A DNA stretch of 16,671 bases from Pseudomonadota bacterium (GTDB taxonomy: Bacteria > Pseudomonadota > Gammaproteobacteria > Arenicellales > UBA868): contig JABJIU010000162.1 of NCBI GenBank assembly GCA_018661145.1, positions 1-16,671 on the forward strand, written 5' to 3'. The translations under genes and the position numbers were made by a program. Below are positions 1 to 7,225 of this stretch, in pieces (positions within the stretch are counted from its first letter, which is position 1; each line of letters starts with the position of its first letter). The notes beneath the pieces are model-generated. The model had not been told where the DNA came from. It was given only the letters and a program-made list of their open reading frames with translations, and ran no database searches.

Positions 1-201
1 GCCGTTGCGCGCCCGGATATAGATTGCTGATCCGTCGATAGTGACTTGCTCGACCGAACCCCGCTCGACTTCATCCAGGAACATGGAATAGTCAATCTCC
101 TGACCTGAACGGCTCTGCTCCGGCGCAAAGTTGTTAAACACCGCCATCAGCACCATCGCGATGACCAGCCAGAGGACTAAATTCTTGGTTAAATTATTCA
201 T
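1..201 (-). CDS. ftsH: FtsH, ATP-dependent zinc metalloprotease, N-terminal fragment (cut by window edge)
   Basis: FtsH is the membrane-anchored AAA+ zinc protease that degrades misfolded membrane proteins and regulatory substrates. Only the first 67 codons are present; the gene runs off the left edge in frame. The visible protein begins MNNLTKNLVLWLVIAMVLMA, a short basic start leading into the first transmembrane helix (about residues 8-24). The start of the periplasmic domain follows, with the family-typical stretch IDYSMFLDEVERGSVEQVTI. The AAA and protease domains lie outside the window. It sits 112 bases downstream of rlmE on the same strand, the E. coli rlmE-ftsH order, which supports the call. 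No clear Shine-Dalgarno sequence is seen before the ATG. A weak inverted repeat (TGATTG/CAATCA, 212-217 and 230-235) lies just upstream. Confidence 0.93.
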   Translation of the reverse strand, partial: MNNLTKNLVLWLVIAMVLMAVFNNFAPEQSRSGQEIDYSMFLDEVERGSVEQVTIDGSAIYIRARNG

Positions 202-313
202 AAGCTTTAAATGATTGAACTTTAATCAACAATCAGGTGGCATACAGCCGGGCGCACAAGATTCTCCATGGATTCTGAAAGTTTTTGGTGTGAAATACAA
301 ACCTCTCCCAAAT

Positions 314-952
314 TCATGGGCCCTCGGCTGAGACAGGCCGGCGAGCAACAATATACGATTCAGTGCTCTTTGCCCGTGATGCATCCGGCTTTCTCACGCG
401 ACTGGTAATAAAAAACGTCTCGATAGCACGGCGCAGTGAATCAGCCTGCTCTCCTTCAAAAAACTTTGTCACCAGCGCGCCGTTGGGAGTCAAGTGCTGC
501 TGAGAGAACCGCACTGCCGCTAACACTAGGCTTTCCATTGCAGTTTGATCGACGGTACGCACACCGGTAAGGTTGGGGGCTAAATCAGAAATAACAAGGT
601 CTACAGGCCGTTCGCCAAGCGCCTGGTGGAGCTCCTCGCTGATCTCCTGATCAAGAAAATCTCCGACGATCTGATGAACACCAGGGATGGCCTTCATTTC
701 GAGCCGGTCCACCGCCACGATCGTACCTGTCGGTCCAACCCTGGAAACCGCGTACTGACTCCAGCTTCCCGGTGCAGCGCCAAGGTCGACAACGAGCATT
801 CCAGGACGTAGCAGCCTCTCCTTTTGATCTAGTTGTTGCAGCTTGAACGCTGCGCGGGAACGGAACGCACCTTCGCGGGCTTTTTGGACATAAGGATCCT
901 TTCGTTGTCGCTCGGCCCAGTTTCTGGTTCGGGAGGCGCGTTTAGAACTCAT
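314..952 (-). CDS. rlmE: RlmE, 23S rRNA (uridine-2'-O-)-methyltransferase
   Basis: RlmE (FtsJ/RrmJ) methylates the 2'-OH of U2552 in the A-loop of 23S rRNA during late 50S assembly, using S-adenosylmethionine. At 212 residues it is about the E. coli length. The SAM-binding motif I is VVDLGAAPGSW (residues 54-64). The family's K-D-K-E catalytic tetrad can be placed at K37 (AAFKL), D123 (ISDLAP), K163 (VTKFF) and E198 (STESY). The N-terminus is strongly basic, as expected for an RNA-binding protein. It precedes ftsH on the same strand and diverges from yhbY across a 53-base gap, as in E. coli. No strong Shine-Dalgarno sequence precedes the ATG at 952. In E. coli this pair is heat-shock regulated, but I could not see a convincing sigma-32 promoter here. 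Confidence 0.97.
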   Translation of the reverse strand: MSSKRASRTRNWAERQRKDPYVQKAREGAFRSRAAFKLQQLDQKERLLRPGMLVVDLGAAPGSWSQYAVSRVGPTGTIVAVDRLEMKAIPGVHQIVGDFLDQEISEELHQALGERPVDLVISDLAPNLTGVRTVDQTAMESLVLAAVRFSQQHLTPNGALVTKFFEGEQADSLRRAIETFFITSRVRKPDASRAKSTESYIVARRPVSAEGP

Positions 953-1005
953 TAGGTGTCAATGTTATGCTGTAACTTCAACAACGGCTAACCCATCAAA
1001 ACTCA

Positions 1006-1296
1006 ATGGACCTGAGCGGAAAACAACTCAACCATCTTCGAGCGCTCGCTCACCACCTTAAACCCGTGGTGACGATTGGCGTCGCCGGTGCCACCCCCGC
1101 GGTTGCGTCTGAACTTGAACACGCCCTCACCAGCCATGAACTCGTCAAGATCCGTCTTCCATCCCTGCCCAAAAGTGAAAAGCGAGCATTGCTTGATCGC
1201 TTGTGCTCGATGACAGAGTCAACCCCCGTGCAGCTCATCGGGCGGATCGGAGTGGCGTTTCGTAGTTCACCCGCCCGCTTAATCCAAATGCCCTGA
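1006..1296 (+). CDS. yhbY: YhbY-family RNA-binding protein (CRM domain)
   Basis: This is a 96-residue single-domain protein of the CRS1/YhbY (CRM) family, which binds pre-50S ribosomal particles and is implicated in ribosome assembly. The whole protein is the domain. It has an N-terminal helix (LSGKQLNHLRALAHHLKP), the GxxG loop as GVAG at residues 25-28, the helix VASELEHALTSHELVKIRL and the closing strand VQLIGRIGVAFRSS, all at family positions. Divergence from rlmE-ftsH matches the E. coli arrangement. The 27-base gap to the next gene, on the same strand, would allow co-transcription. There is no obvious Shine-Dalgarno sequence before the ATG. Its promoter would have to lie in the 53-base spacer or inside rlmE. 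Confidence 0.93.
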   Translation: MDLSGKQLNHLRALAHHLKPVVTIGVAGATPAVASELEHALTSHELVKIRLPSLPKSEKRALLDRLCSMTESTPVQLIGRIGVAFRSSPARLIQMP

Positions 1297-1323
1297 GCAT
1301 TGTAACCGGCATCTGTTTCGGGT

Positions 1324-2109
1324 ATGTGTTTTGTCGCCGTTGCACTCGGGTCTCATCCTGAGTTTCCTTTGATTGTCGCGGCCAACCGAGATGAATACTT
1401 TGCCCGCCCTGCCGAGTTGCTGAAGCGCTGGCCGGGGTCTCCCGCTGTAGCCGCAGGCCGTGACCTCACGGCCGGCGGCACCTGGCTGGGCCTCTCTGAG
1501 GACGGCCGGTTCGCGGCGCTAACCAATTGCCGTGCAGGGACGGTCTCATCAGCACCGGGGGTCGTCTCTCGAGGTGCGATCGTGCGTGACTTTCTTCTGG
1601 GTAATGAGGCGGTTGTCGCCGCAGTCGTGAGCGGCGATCTCGCCCACCAATCTGGCTACGGGGGTTTTAACCTCATTGCCGGCACACCGTCTAAGATATT
1701 TATCCTGAGCAACGCAACCAAAACTTGGTCTGAGGAAAGCTCTGGCGTCTTCGTTTTGAGTAATTGTCCGCCCCAAATTCAATGGCCCAAAACTCGGGTC
1801 GGTCAAGCACGTTTCACTGAGACAATAAGCTCAGCCGACGGTATTAAAGATCTTAAGGAAAATTTGTTTGCGTTGCTATCAGATGCTCAGCCCTTGGAGG
1901 CAGTTTCCGCTACAACTGAAGGCGATGACCCACTTCAACTAATTCAGAGTTTGATCTTCGTAAAAGGTGCGGAATACGGCACCCGCGCCAGCAGTGTGAT
2001 TATCATCGACAGCAAAGGGTGTGCTTCTTTTTTCGAAAGGACCTTCGACAGAGGGGGGAGCCGCGCCTCGGAAAACGTCGTGCACCTTAATCTGAAAACA
2101 GGAGCTTGA
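1324..2109 (+). CDS. NRDE family protein (TANGO2-like, Ntn-hydrolase-type fold)
   Basis: This 261-residue protein belongs to the NRDE family (Pfam NRDE, related to eukaryotic TANGO2). It begins MCFVAVALG, with the conserved Cys at position 2 that would become the N-terminal residue after methionine removal. The signature NRDEYFARP is at residues 21-29. Family-typical GGTWLGLSEDGRFAALTN follows. The family is predicted to have an Ntn-hydrolase-like fold. TANGO2 proteins have been linked to haem and acyl-CoA or lipid handling, but the bacterial substrate is not settled and I assign none. No signal peptide is visible, so it is probably cytoplasmic. It follows yhbY by 27 bases on the same strand and converges on hflD with a 24-base gap. 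Confidence 0.9.
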   Translation: MCFVAVALGSHPEFPLIVAANRDEYFARPAELLKRWPGSPAVAAGRDLTAGGTWLGLSEDGRFAALTNCRAGTVSSAPGVVSRGAIVRDFLLGNEAVVAAVVSGDLAHQSGYGGFNLIAGTPSKIFILSNATKTWSEESSGVFVLSNCPPQIQWPKTRVGQARFTETISSADGIKDLKENLFALLSDAQPLEAVSATTEGDDPLQLIQSLIFVKGAEYGTRASSVIIIDSKGCASFFERTFDRGGSRASENVVHLNLKTGA

Positions 2110-2133
2110 GGCCCGTTTCACCCAAGAGGATTA

Positions 2134-2760
2134 TTAATGGCTTTCCAATAGCGCTCTTGCCAGTACCGCGAGCTTTTTCCTGCCGAGAAACAGATGCCAT
2201 TTCCGCCCCCCGTGCTCATGGAACAGGTAGGCCGAGCGCACACCCGCTAACAGAACTGCGCGAACCTTTGACACGGTGTCCGTATTTTTCAGGTACTGCT
2301 GCTCCCCCCGCACTATGATTTTCGGGGTCAGCGCACTCACCGTAGCGGTGTAGATATCAGCAAACGCTTTGATGGTTTCCGGTAAAACCGGATCCTCAGC
2401 AATCGGGTTATCCCGCAGACTGACCAAACAAGAACGCAGTTCACCAGCAACCTCTTTTTCGCCGCGAAGCCGTCTTTGAAGGTCGATCAAGGCAACCATA
2501 TACCGTAACCTTTCAACTGCTGCAGGGTCTGGCTTCCTCCGTCCGATATCCGGCAGTCCGGCGAAAACCCCTTCGACCCCTCCAAGAGCAATATCAACAT
2601 CGATCTCATTGAGAATCAGGATACTGCTCAGCGCGCATCTCAGAGGCTCGGGTTGCGCGTGGCCACGACGGGCAAGTTCCTGTGCGAGCATCACGCACTG
2701 ACACACACCAGCCAGGGCCAGAACCTGTTGTTCAGCACTTGTCCGATTTTCGGCTGCCAT
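2134..2760 (-). CDS. hflD: HflD, high-frequency lysogenization protein homologue
   Basis: HflD is a helical, membrane-associated protein. In E. coli it sequesters phage lambda CII and affects lysogeny; its cellular role is less clear. I chose the ATG at 2760 (208 residues, family length). An AGG lies 9 bases upstream of it, whereas the longer frame starting at TTG 2769 would leave that AGG directly against the start codon. Recognisable stretches are EQQVLALAGVCQCVMLAQEL near the N-terminus, LRCALSSILILN in the first third, and VRAVLLAGVRSAYLFHEHGG near the C-terminus. No transmembrane helix is evident. In many gammaproteobacteria hflD lies between mnmA and purB. Here it follows a Gfo/Idh oxidoreductase gene by about 40 bases on the same strand, probably one transcript. 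Confidence 0.9.
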   Translation of the reverse strand: MAAENRTSAEQQVLALAGVCQCVMLAQELARRGHAQPEPLRCALSSILILNEIDVDIALGGVEGVFAGLPDIGRRKPDPAAVERLRYMVALIDLQRRLRGEKEVAGELRSCLVSLRDNPIAEDPVLPETIKAFADIYTATVSALTPKIIVRGEQQYLKNTDTVSKVRAVLLAGVRSAYLFHEHGGRKWHLFLGRKKLAVLARALLESH

Positions 2761-2800
2761 GGGTACCAACCTGGATTAGAGTCTTAACGCTGCAACAAAG

Positions 2801-3757
2801 TTAAAGCGAATGCAGAGAGTCATCAATCCTCTGGCGGACCTCGTGCGCGACCTGTAAGGCTCGGACACCCGCTTCTCCGCCGACGACCGGATCACGGCCA
2901 GTCCGAACACAATCAACAAAGTCCTCAAGTTCCGCATCAAGGGGTGGCCGAGGGGTTACTTGGATTGACTCCGTCACGATGGGGGCAAAGCCCCCCTCTT
3001 CCGGAGGAGCACCTCGCCTGGCAACATCAATCTGCTGATCCTCAAAATTGAGCGCCAGATAACATGATTCCGCAAAGATCCGGATTCTGCGGAATTTCTT
3101 CGCCGAGACACGGCTGGCCGTCACATTGACGATCGCACCGTTTTCAAACTCCAGACGCGCATTAGCGATATCAACGTGATCGGTGATTACTTTGGCACCA
3201 ACAGCAGAGATATAGCGAAGCTCAGACGGCACCAAGGAAAGCACAATATCAATATCATGGATCATCAAATCCGTGACCACATCAACGTCGGTCGCACGGG
3301 CGACAAATTCACCCAATCGATGAACCTCAATGAAGCGTGGTCGATCCAGTTCGGCGGCAAGCTTGACAACACCTGCATTGAATCTTTCGAGATGGCCGAT
3401 CTGCAGCTGCGTACACTTCCGGTTTGCTAGTTCCACAATAGCCTGTGCATCCGAAAGCGTGTGTGCAACCGGTTTCTCCAAAAGTACCGGAATACGTTGT
3501 TCAAGAAAGGGTTCGGCAATTTCGCGGTGTTTGGACGTAGGGACCACCACACTTACTGCATCGACGTTATCCATCATTTCCTCGAGACTCTGCATAACTT
3601 TGCAACCACACTCGCTGGCCACCCGACGGCCCGTTTCCGCGTCGGAATCCATGACACCGACGAGACGAACGTTTTGCATTCTCTCGTAGATACGAGCATG
3701 AATAGAGCCGAGATACCCGACTCCCACTACGCCAACGTTCAATTTTTCTTCGCTCAT
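2801..3757 (-). CDS. Gfo/Idh/MocA family NAD(P)-dependent oxidoreductase, possibly UDP-GlcNAc 3-dehydrogenase (GnnA-like)
   Basis: This 318-residue cytoplasmic oxidoreductase has the Gfo/Idh/MocA layout. An N-terminal Rossmann fold shows the dinucleotide motif GVVGVGYLGSIH (residues 9-20). The EKP signature is LLEKPVAH (92-99, catalytic-type K95). The C-terminal sheet domain holds DLMIHDIDI with the active-site-type H167. The stretches QIGHLERFN and DIANARLEFENGAIVNVTASR resemble proteins annotated as GnnA, which oxidises UDP-GlcNAc at C3 on the way to amide-linked lipid A. That resemblance is from memory, and the partner aminotransferase GnnB and lpx genes are not in view, so other nucleotide-sugar substrates remain possible. 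A good Shine-Dalgarno AGGGGG (3761-3766) precedes the ATG. hflD follows closely downstream. Confidence 0.85.
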   Translation of the reverse strand: MSEEKLNVGVVGVGYLGSIHARIYERMQNVRLVGVMDSDAETGRRVASECGCKVMQSLEEMMDNVDAVSVVVPTSKHREIAEPFLEQRIPVLLEKPVAHTLSDAQAIVELANRKCTQLQIGHLERFNAGVVKLAAELDRPRFIEVHRLGEFVARATDVDVVTDLMIHDIDIVLSLVPSELRYISAVGAKVITDHVDIANARLEFENGAIVNVTASRVSAKKFRRIRIFAESCYLALNFEDQQIDVARRGAPPEEGGFAPIVTESIQVTPRPPLDAELEDFVDCVRTGRDPVVGGEAGVRALQVAHEVRQRIDDSLHSL

Positions 3758-3985
3758 GCGCCCCCTGATCGTGGATTACTCACGTCTGTTTGTCCAACGG
3801 ACATCCATCGAATGTTTTCAAGGCCGCACAAATGGGGCGCATTCGGAATAGGTATAGTTCACAGAATCCCATCGCTTGTGGCAGAATTATTCCCTTAAGC
3901 AAATCTGCAATGGCGTCCGTTGAAACGCTCTTCAACGGCAACATTATCGCTCAACGTCAACCGAGGCAAGTCCCACGATTGATCT
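3758..3985. other. Divergent intergenic region between the Gfo/Idh oxidoreductase and threonine aldolase genes
   Basis: This 228-base spacer should carry promoters for both flanking genes. The only recognisable element is the minus-strand Shine-Dalgarno of the oxidoreductase at 3761-3766. A TATAGT at 3853-3858 resembles a plus-strand -10 box but has no matching -35 element. I see no gene, repeat or stable hairpin. Confidence 0.5.
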
Positions 3986-5017
3986 ATGATGAATACGGCA
4001 ATTGACTTTCGCAGCGACACCGTCACACGTCCGTCTTCGGGCATGCGTCAAGCGATGGCGGGCGCACCCGTTGGCGATGATGTCTACGGTGACGATCCGA
4101 CGGTGAATGACCTGGAGGAAAAGGCCGCACAGTTGTTGGGGCAGGAAGCGGGGCTGTTCGTTACCAGCGGCACGCAGGGAAATCTATTGGCCATTCTTAC
4201 CCACTGTCAGCGGGGCGAGGAATACATCGCGGGCACTAAAGCGCACGCCTACCTTGAAGAGGGGGGCGGTGGCGCAGTACTGGCAAGCGTTCAACCACAC
4301 CCGGTTGAAAACCAGACTGATGGTACGCTGGACCTTGCGTCGGTTCGCGCCGCAATAAAGCCAGATGACTTTCACCTAGCGATCACCCGTCTTTTTTGCC
4401 TTGAAAATACGTTTTTCGGTACCCCACTGCCGATGGAATACCTTGCTGAGGCGAAGAGTCTGGCAACCGAGCATGGACTGCGGTTTCATCTCGACGGCGC
4501 CCGAGTTTTTAATGCTGCTGTGCGTTCCGGCATCACACCCAGCACAATTGGCGGCATGTTCGACTCGGTATCTGCCTGTTTATCCAAAGGACTCGGTGCG
4601 CCAATTGGAAGCGTATTGACAGGGTCAACGGAATTCATTCAAAGAGCACGGCGCTGGCGAAAGATGTTGGGTGGCGGCACCCGGCAGGTGGGAATTCTTG
4701 CTGCGGCGGGCCTGTACGCACTCGAGCACAATATCGAGCGTTTAGCGCAGGATCACGAGCATGCCATGCTTCTTGCCGATGGCCTCGCTGACATTGAGGA
4801 ACTGGAAGTTCAGGAAGCCGCTCACCGTACCAATATGGTGTTTGTCTCCATGTCGGAGGCGAAGCTCGGGGATCTGTCGGATTTTATGCGTGATCGTGGA
4901 ATACTCGTTACCGTAGAAGAAAACCCAGTCCGACTGGTGACCCATCTGGACATCAACCAGACCGGTATTAAGACCACCGTGGACGCTTTCAAAGATTACT
5001 TTCGCAAGGCGGCTTAG
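3986..5017 (+). CDS. ltaE: Low-specificity L-threonine aldolase (PLP-dependent)
   Basis: This enzyme cleaves L-threonine and L-allo-threonine to glycine and acetaldehyde, and may act on other beta-hydroxy amino acids. The 343-residue protein is a fold-type I PLP enzyme. It opens with the family hallmark DFRSDTVTRPSSGMRQAM and continues with GDDVYGDDPTVN. The cofactor-site loop is TSGTQGN (residues 60-66). H87 in KAHAYLEEGG is at the ring-stacking position, and HLDGAR (168-173) carries the PLP-nitrogen Asp (D170). The Schiff-base lysine is K201 in CLSKGLGAPIGS. Two adjacent ATG codons (3986, 3989) could start it, and neither has a clear Shine-Dalgarno sequence. It diverges from the oxidoreductase gene and converges on the TIGR03943-FAS1 gene with a 30-base gap, so it is probably monocistronic. 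Confidence 0.94.
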   Translation: MMNTAIDFRSDTVTRPSSGMRQAMAGAPVGDDVYGDDPTVNDLEEKAAQLLGQEAGLFVTSGTQGNLLAILTHCQRGEEYIAGTKAHAYLEEGGGGAVLASVQPHPVENQTDGTLDLASVRAAIKPDDFHLAITRLFCLENTFFGTPLPMEYLAEAKSLATEHGLRFHLDGARVFNAAVRSGITPSTIGGMFDSVSACLSKGLGAPIGSVLTGSTEFIQRARRWRKMLGGGTRQVGILAAAGLYALEHNIERLAQDHEHAMLLADGLADIEELEVQEAAHRTNMVFVSMSEAKLGDLSDFMRDRGILVTVEENPVRLVTHLDINQTGIKTTVDAFKDYFRKAA

Positions 5018-5047
5018 ACAAAAACCCCGTGAAACGCCGCTCGCGAC

Positions 5048-6160
5048 TCAAGGGTCGAGAGTCGACGCATCCGGTGACAATACCGGGTAAATGAAGTGAA
5101 TCACACCATTTCGAGTGCGGCGGTTCTTGAATAGAACTCTTGACCCGTTCACAGTTGTCTCTCCGTTTGCGGATCGGACTTTTATATGCTCTCCGTCAAG
5201 GTTTCTGACGCTCCCCACTTCCTCTAACTCCTCTAAGGAGTAGTCACCGCGCACAATATGCGCTTTGACAAAACTTTCAAGAACAGTCGGCGGCATCTCG
5301 ACCGGTTTCATCCCGTCCATGGCATCAATCGCGAGATCGACGGGAACAAACACTGTATAGCGGTCGGGCCCATCCAACTCACTCCACATCTCAGCGGTCG
5401 CCAACGCCTGGCCGAAGCGCTCCTTTCGAGGCCCACTGATTGCATCAGTCATTGTGGGCAGCCGATCTTCCTGCCGATAAGACAAAATCTGTTTCGCAAC
5501 GAGATAACGGTGCTGGTTCACGCTGGAGACCATTGCCCTACCACTCCGGAAGTTAGGCATCTCAATAGGCAGCTCTTCGTTATGCACTGTCCCGCTAACA
5601 ATTGCCAACTGGCCGTCTTCAATCGAATCAAGATCATCCCATTGCACGCGAACACCAAACCCAACCGCATCAGCCAGGCAGCAATACATAAAGGTAGTCA
5701 TCAGAGCGAAACTAGACCTGTCGCTCAGAACACCAAGACGCTTCACTATGCCGATCGTCGTTACAGACCTCCCAGGGCTCGCCTCCTCACTTGGCCGTCT
5801 GGAACTAAGATCCAGTAGGAGTACTCGCGGGTAACGCTTGGTATCGACCTGCTCCCACAATGAAGCTTCAACCCCGGGATCTGACTGGCCGATAGAGCCT
5901 ACCGCAGGAAGATAGGGTTTACCGACTACCACTACCGCCAGCATCACGACAAAAACAAACGTATTAGCACCACGCCGTTTCTGCGCTCCCGCCAGGGTGG
6001 CAACGCCGAGCAGAAGCACGAGCACGGCACCGCTTACCGTGAGCGGTCTGAACTTCACGTTCATCAGGAGTCCGTAGCGGTCAGATAGGGAAAACCAAAG
6101 CATCCCGGCGCCCATCATCGCCAGAATGCACGACTCCAATAACCCGTATATCCTTTTCAC
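5048..6160 (-). CDS. TIGR03943-type permease partner protein fused to a C-terminal fasciclin (FAS1) domain
   Basis: This 370-residue protein appears to be a fusion. Its N-terminus has about three hydrophobic helices (residues 6-23, 40-59, 67-80). A region resembling TIGR03943/YcgQ proteins follows, with the conserved paired cysteines in MYCCLADAVGFGVRV (CC at 160-161) and a beta-rich stretch. Residues about 235-362 read as a FAS1 domain: YTVFVPVDLAID matches the first conserved box, AHIVRGDYSLEEL the middle, and NGVIHFIYPVLSP the last. I chose GTG 6160 over the longer GTG 6181. Its GTGA overlaps the permease stop codon by 4 bases, a GGAG lies 7 bases upstream, and it removes only 7 residues. 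That overlap suggests translational coupling to the permease. Function is not assigned; the C-terminal half probably faces the periplasm. A weak hairpin spans the stop codon but has no U-tract. Confidence 0.8.
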   Translation of the reverse strand: MKRIYGLLESCILAMMGAGMLWFSLSDRYGLLMNVKFRPLTVSGAVLVLLLGVATLAGAQKRRGANTFVFVVMLAVVVVGKPYLPAVGSIGQSDPGVEASLWEQVDTKRYPRVLLLDLSSRRPSEEASPGRSVTTIGIVKRLGVLSDRSSFALMTTFMYCCLADAVGFGVRVQWDDLDSIEDGQLAIVSGTVHNEELPIEMPNFRSGRAMVSSVNQHRYLVAKQILSYRQEDRLPTMTDAISGPRKERFGQALATAEMWSELDGPDRYTVFVPVDLAIDAMDGMKPVEMPPTVLESFVKAHIVRGDYSLEELEEVGSVRNLDGEHIKVRSANGETTVNGSRVLFKNRRTRNGVIHFIYPVLSPDASTLDP

Positions 6161-7056
6161 TGCATGACTCCGGACAGCCACCCGGAGTACTCGAGTAGCC
6201 AGGAGAGAACGAATACCAGCGGGATGGGAATAAGGACGAGGGCCAGTACGACACGCTTCCTGAAGGTTGCCAAAAACATTCCTATCAGTTTCAGATCAAC
6301 CACTGGACCTAAAGTGATGAACGCTAACCTAGCCCCAGCCGTAACCGTCTGGAACGATGCCGCTATGAAGGCATCCGCTTCCGAACAGACACACAGCAGA
6401 ATTGCCAACAGCATCATTCCGGCTATGGACAGCGCAGCGTTATCCGTAAAAACAGACATGCCATCTTCGGGGAGTAGCGTCTTAAATGCGGCGGCCGCTA
6501 GGCACCCTATCACGAGGAATCGACCCATATACATGAACTCCGCTGCGGCGTGACTGAAGACCGCTCGAACCTTCTCGTAAACGGTCTGGCTCGCATGATC
6601 ATGGCCATGGTCATACCGGGCGGTGGCCGGGTCATCTGCGACGACCTCGGCCAGGCGCCTCACATACAAGGCGACCGCGAGCGCCACCACAGCAGCTACG
6701 GCTATCCGAGCCACGACCATGGTCGCGCTGCCACGAAATGCAATATATGTTGACACCAGGACAATCGGATTCACGATCGGTGCTGCCAGCATAAAAGCCA
6801 CAGCGATAAACGGCGGCACCCCTTTGAGTATTAGGCGCCTGACGATCGGTACAACACCACATTCGCAGGTCGGAATCAGAAAACCCCCAAGGATGCCCGC
6901 GATCAGTCCGCCCGGAACACTCTTTGGCAACCAGCGTAACAAGCGCTCAGTGGAGACGAAAACCTCTATCAGGGCCGAGAACAGCGAGGCGATCACAAGA
7001 AACGGCATCGCCTCGATGAAAATGGCTGTTGCGATGCTGGCAAAGGTCCCGAACAT
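6157..7056 (-). CDS. YraQ/DUF318-type permease (ArsP superfamily)
   Basis: This is an integral membrane protein of 299 residues with about eight hydrophobic segments. It carries the signatures of the YraQ/DUF318 permease family: PTCECGVVPIVRRL (residues 62-75), the helix LAAPIVNPIVLVSTY, and the second-half motif CVCSEADAFIA (222-232) followed by FITLGPVVDLKL. A cytoplasmic-loop-like stretch at 148-154 is histidine-rich (YDHGHDH). Relatives include ArsP organoarsenical permeases and YcgR of Bacillus, which is paired with YcgQ (TIGR03943), exactly the partner found here downstream. The cysteine pairs and His-rich loop hint at a metal or thiophilic substrate, but I cannot name it. AGAGG (ribosome binding, 7066-7070) lies 9 bases before the ATG. 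The two genes form a coupled operon. Confidence 0.88.
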   Translation of the reverse strand: MFGTFASIATAIFIEAMPFLVIASLFSALIEVFVSTERLLRWLPKSVPGGLIAGILGGFLIPTCECGVVPIVRRLILKGVPPFIAVAFMLAAPIVNPIVLVSTYIAFRGSATMVVARIAVAAVVALAVALYVRRLAEVVADDPATARYDHGHDHASQTVYEKVRAVFSHAAAEFMYMGRFLVIGCLAAAAFKTLLPEDGMSVFTDNAALSIAGMMLLAILLCVCSEADAFIAASFQTVTAGARLAFITLGPVVDLKLIGMFLATFRKRVVLALVLIPIPLVFVLSWLLEYSGWLSGVMQ

Positions 7057-7225
7057 ACAAGCTAACCTCTATTCTCTCCAACGGCTGACGGAACTCGTCG
7101 CATACTGAAAGTTCAACCCAGGTCTACTCGTGACGACCACCACACCCATCCAAGCATTCCGGATCAATGCATCTGGACAAACGATTTAAACAACTCGTTT
7201 TTATCGGCAAGCCAAGCGATCAGAA
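7057..7225. other. Intergenic region upstream of the permease operon
   Basis: This 169-base spacer lies between two minus-strand genes and should hold the permease promoter. Apart from the ribosome-binding AGAGG near 7066-7070, the only structure seen is a short inverted repeat, AAACGA/TCGTTT (7179-7184 and 7195-7200), just downstream of the oxidoreductase stop codon. On the minus strand this arm is not followed by a U-tract. I found no recognisable Zur or Fur box and no convincing -35/-10 pair. Confidence 0.45.

Noticed and set aside
212..235. Regulatory hairpin in the ftsH leader
   Set aside because: TGATTG and CAATCA can pair, but the stem is 6 AT-rich bases with a 12-base loop, too weak to claim as a regulatory structure.
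953..1005. Sigma-32 promoter upstream of rlmE-ftsH
   Set aside because: A TTGAA is present on the minus strand but nothing resembling CCCCAT follows at 13-15 bases.
2761..2769. TTG start at 2769 for hflD
   Set aside because: The only Shine-Dalgarno-like AGG directly abuts this TTG, whereas it is 9 bases from the ATG at 2760.
3330..3898. Overlapping plus-strand open frames across the Gfo/Idh oxidoreductase gene
   Set aside because: They lie opposite a gene with clear family motifs, have low-complexity composition and show no recognisable domain.
5044..5064. Terminator hairpin between ltaE and the TIGR03943-FAS1 gene
   Set aside because: CGACTC and GAGTCG can pair, but the stem is only 6 bases, overlaps the stop codon of the minus-strand gene and has no U-tract on either strand.
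7179..7200. Terminator for the indolepyruvate oxidoreductase-like gene
   Set aside because: The 6-base inverted repeat AAACGA/TCGTTT is AT-rich with a 10-base loop, and on the minus strand it is not followed by a U-run. The T-run lies on the wrong side.
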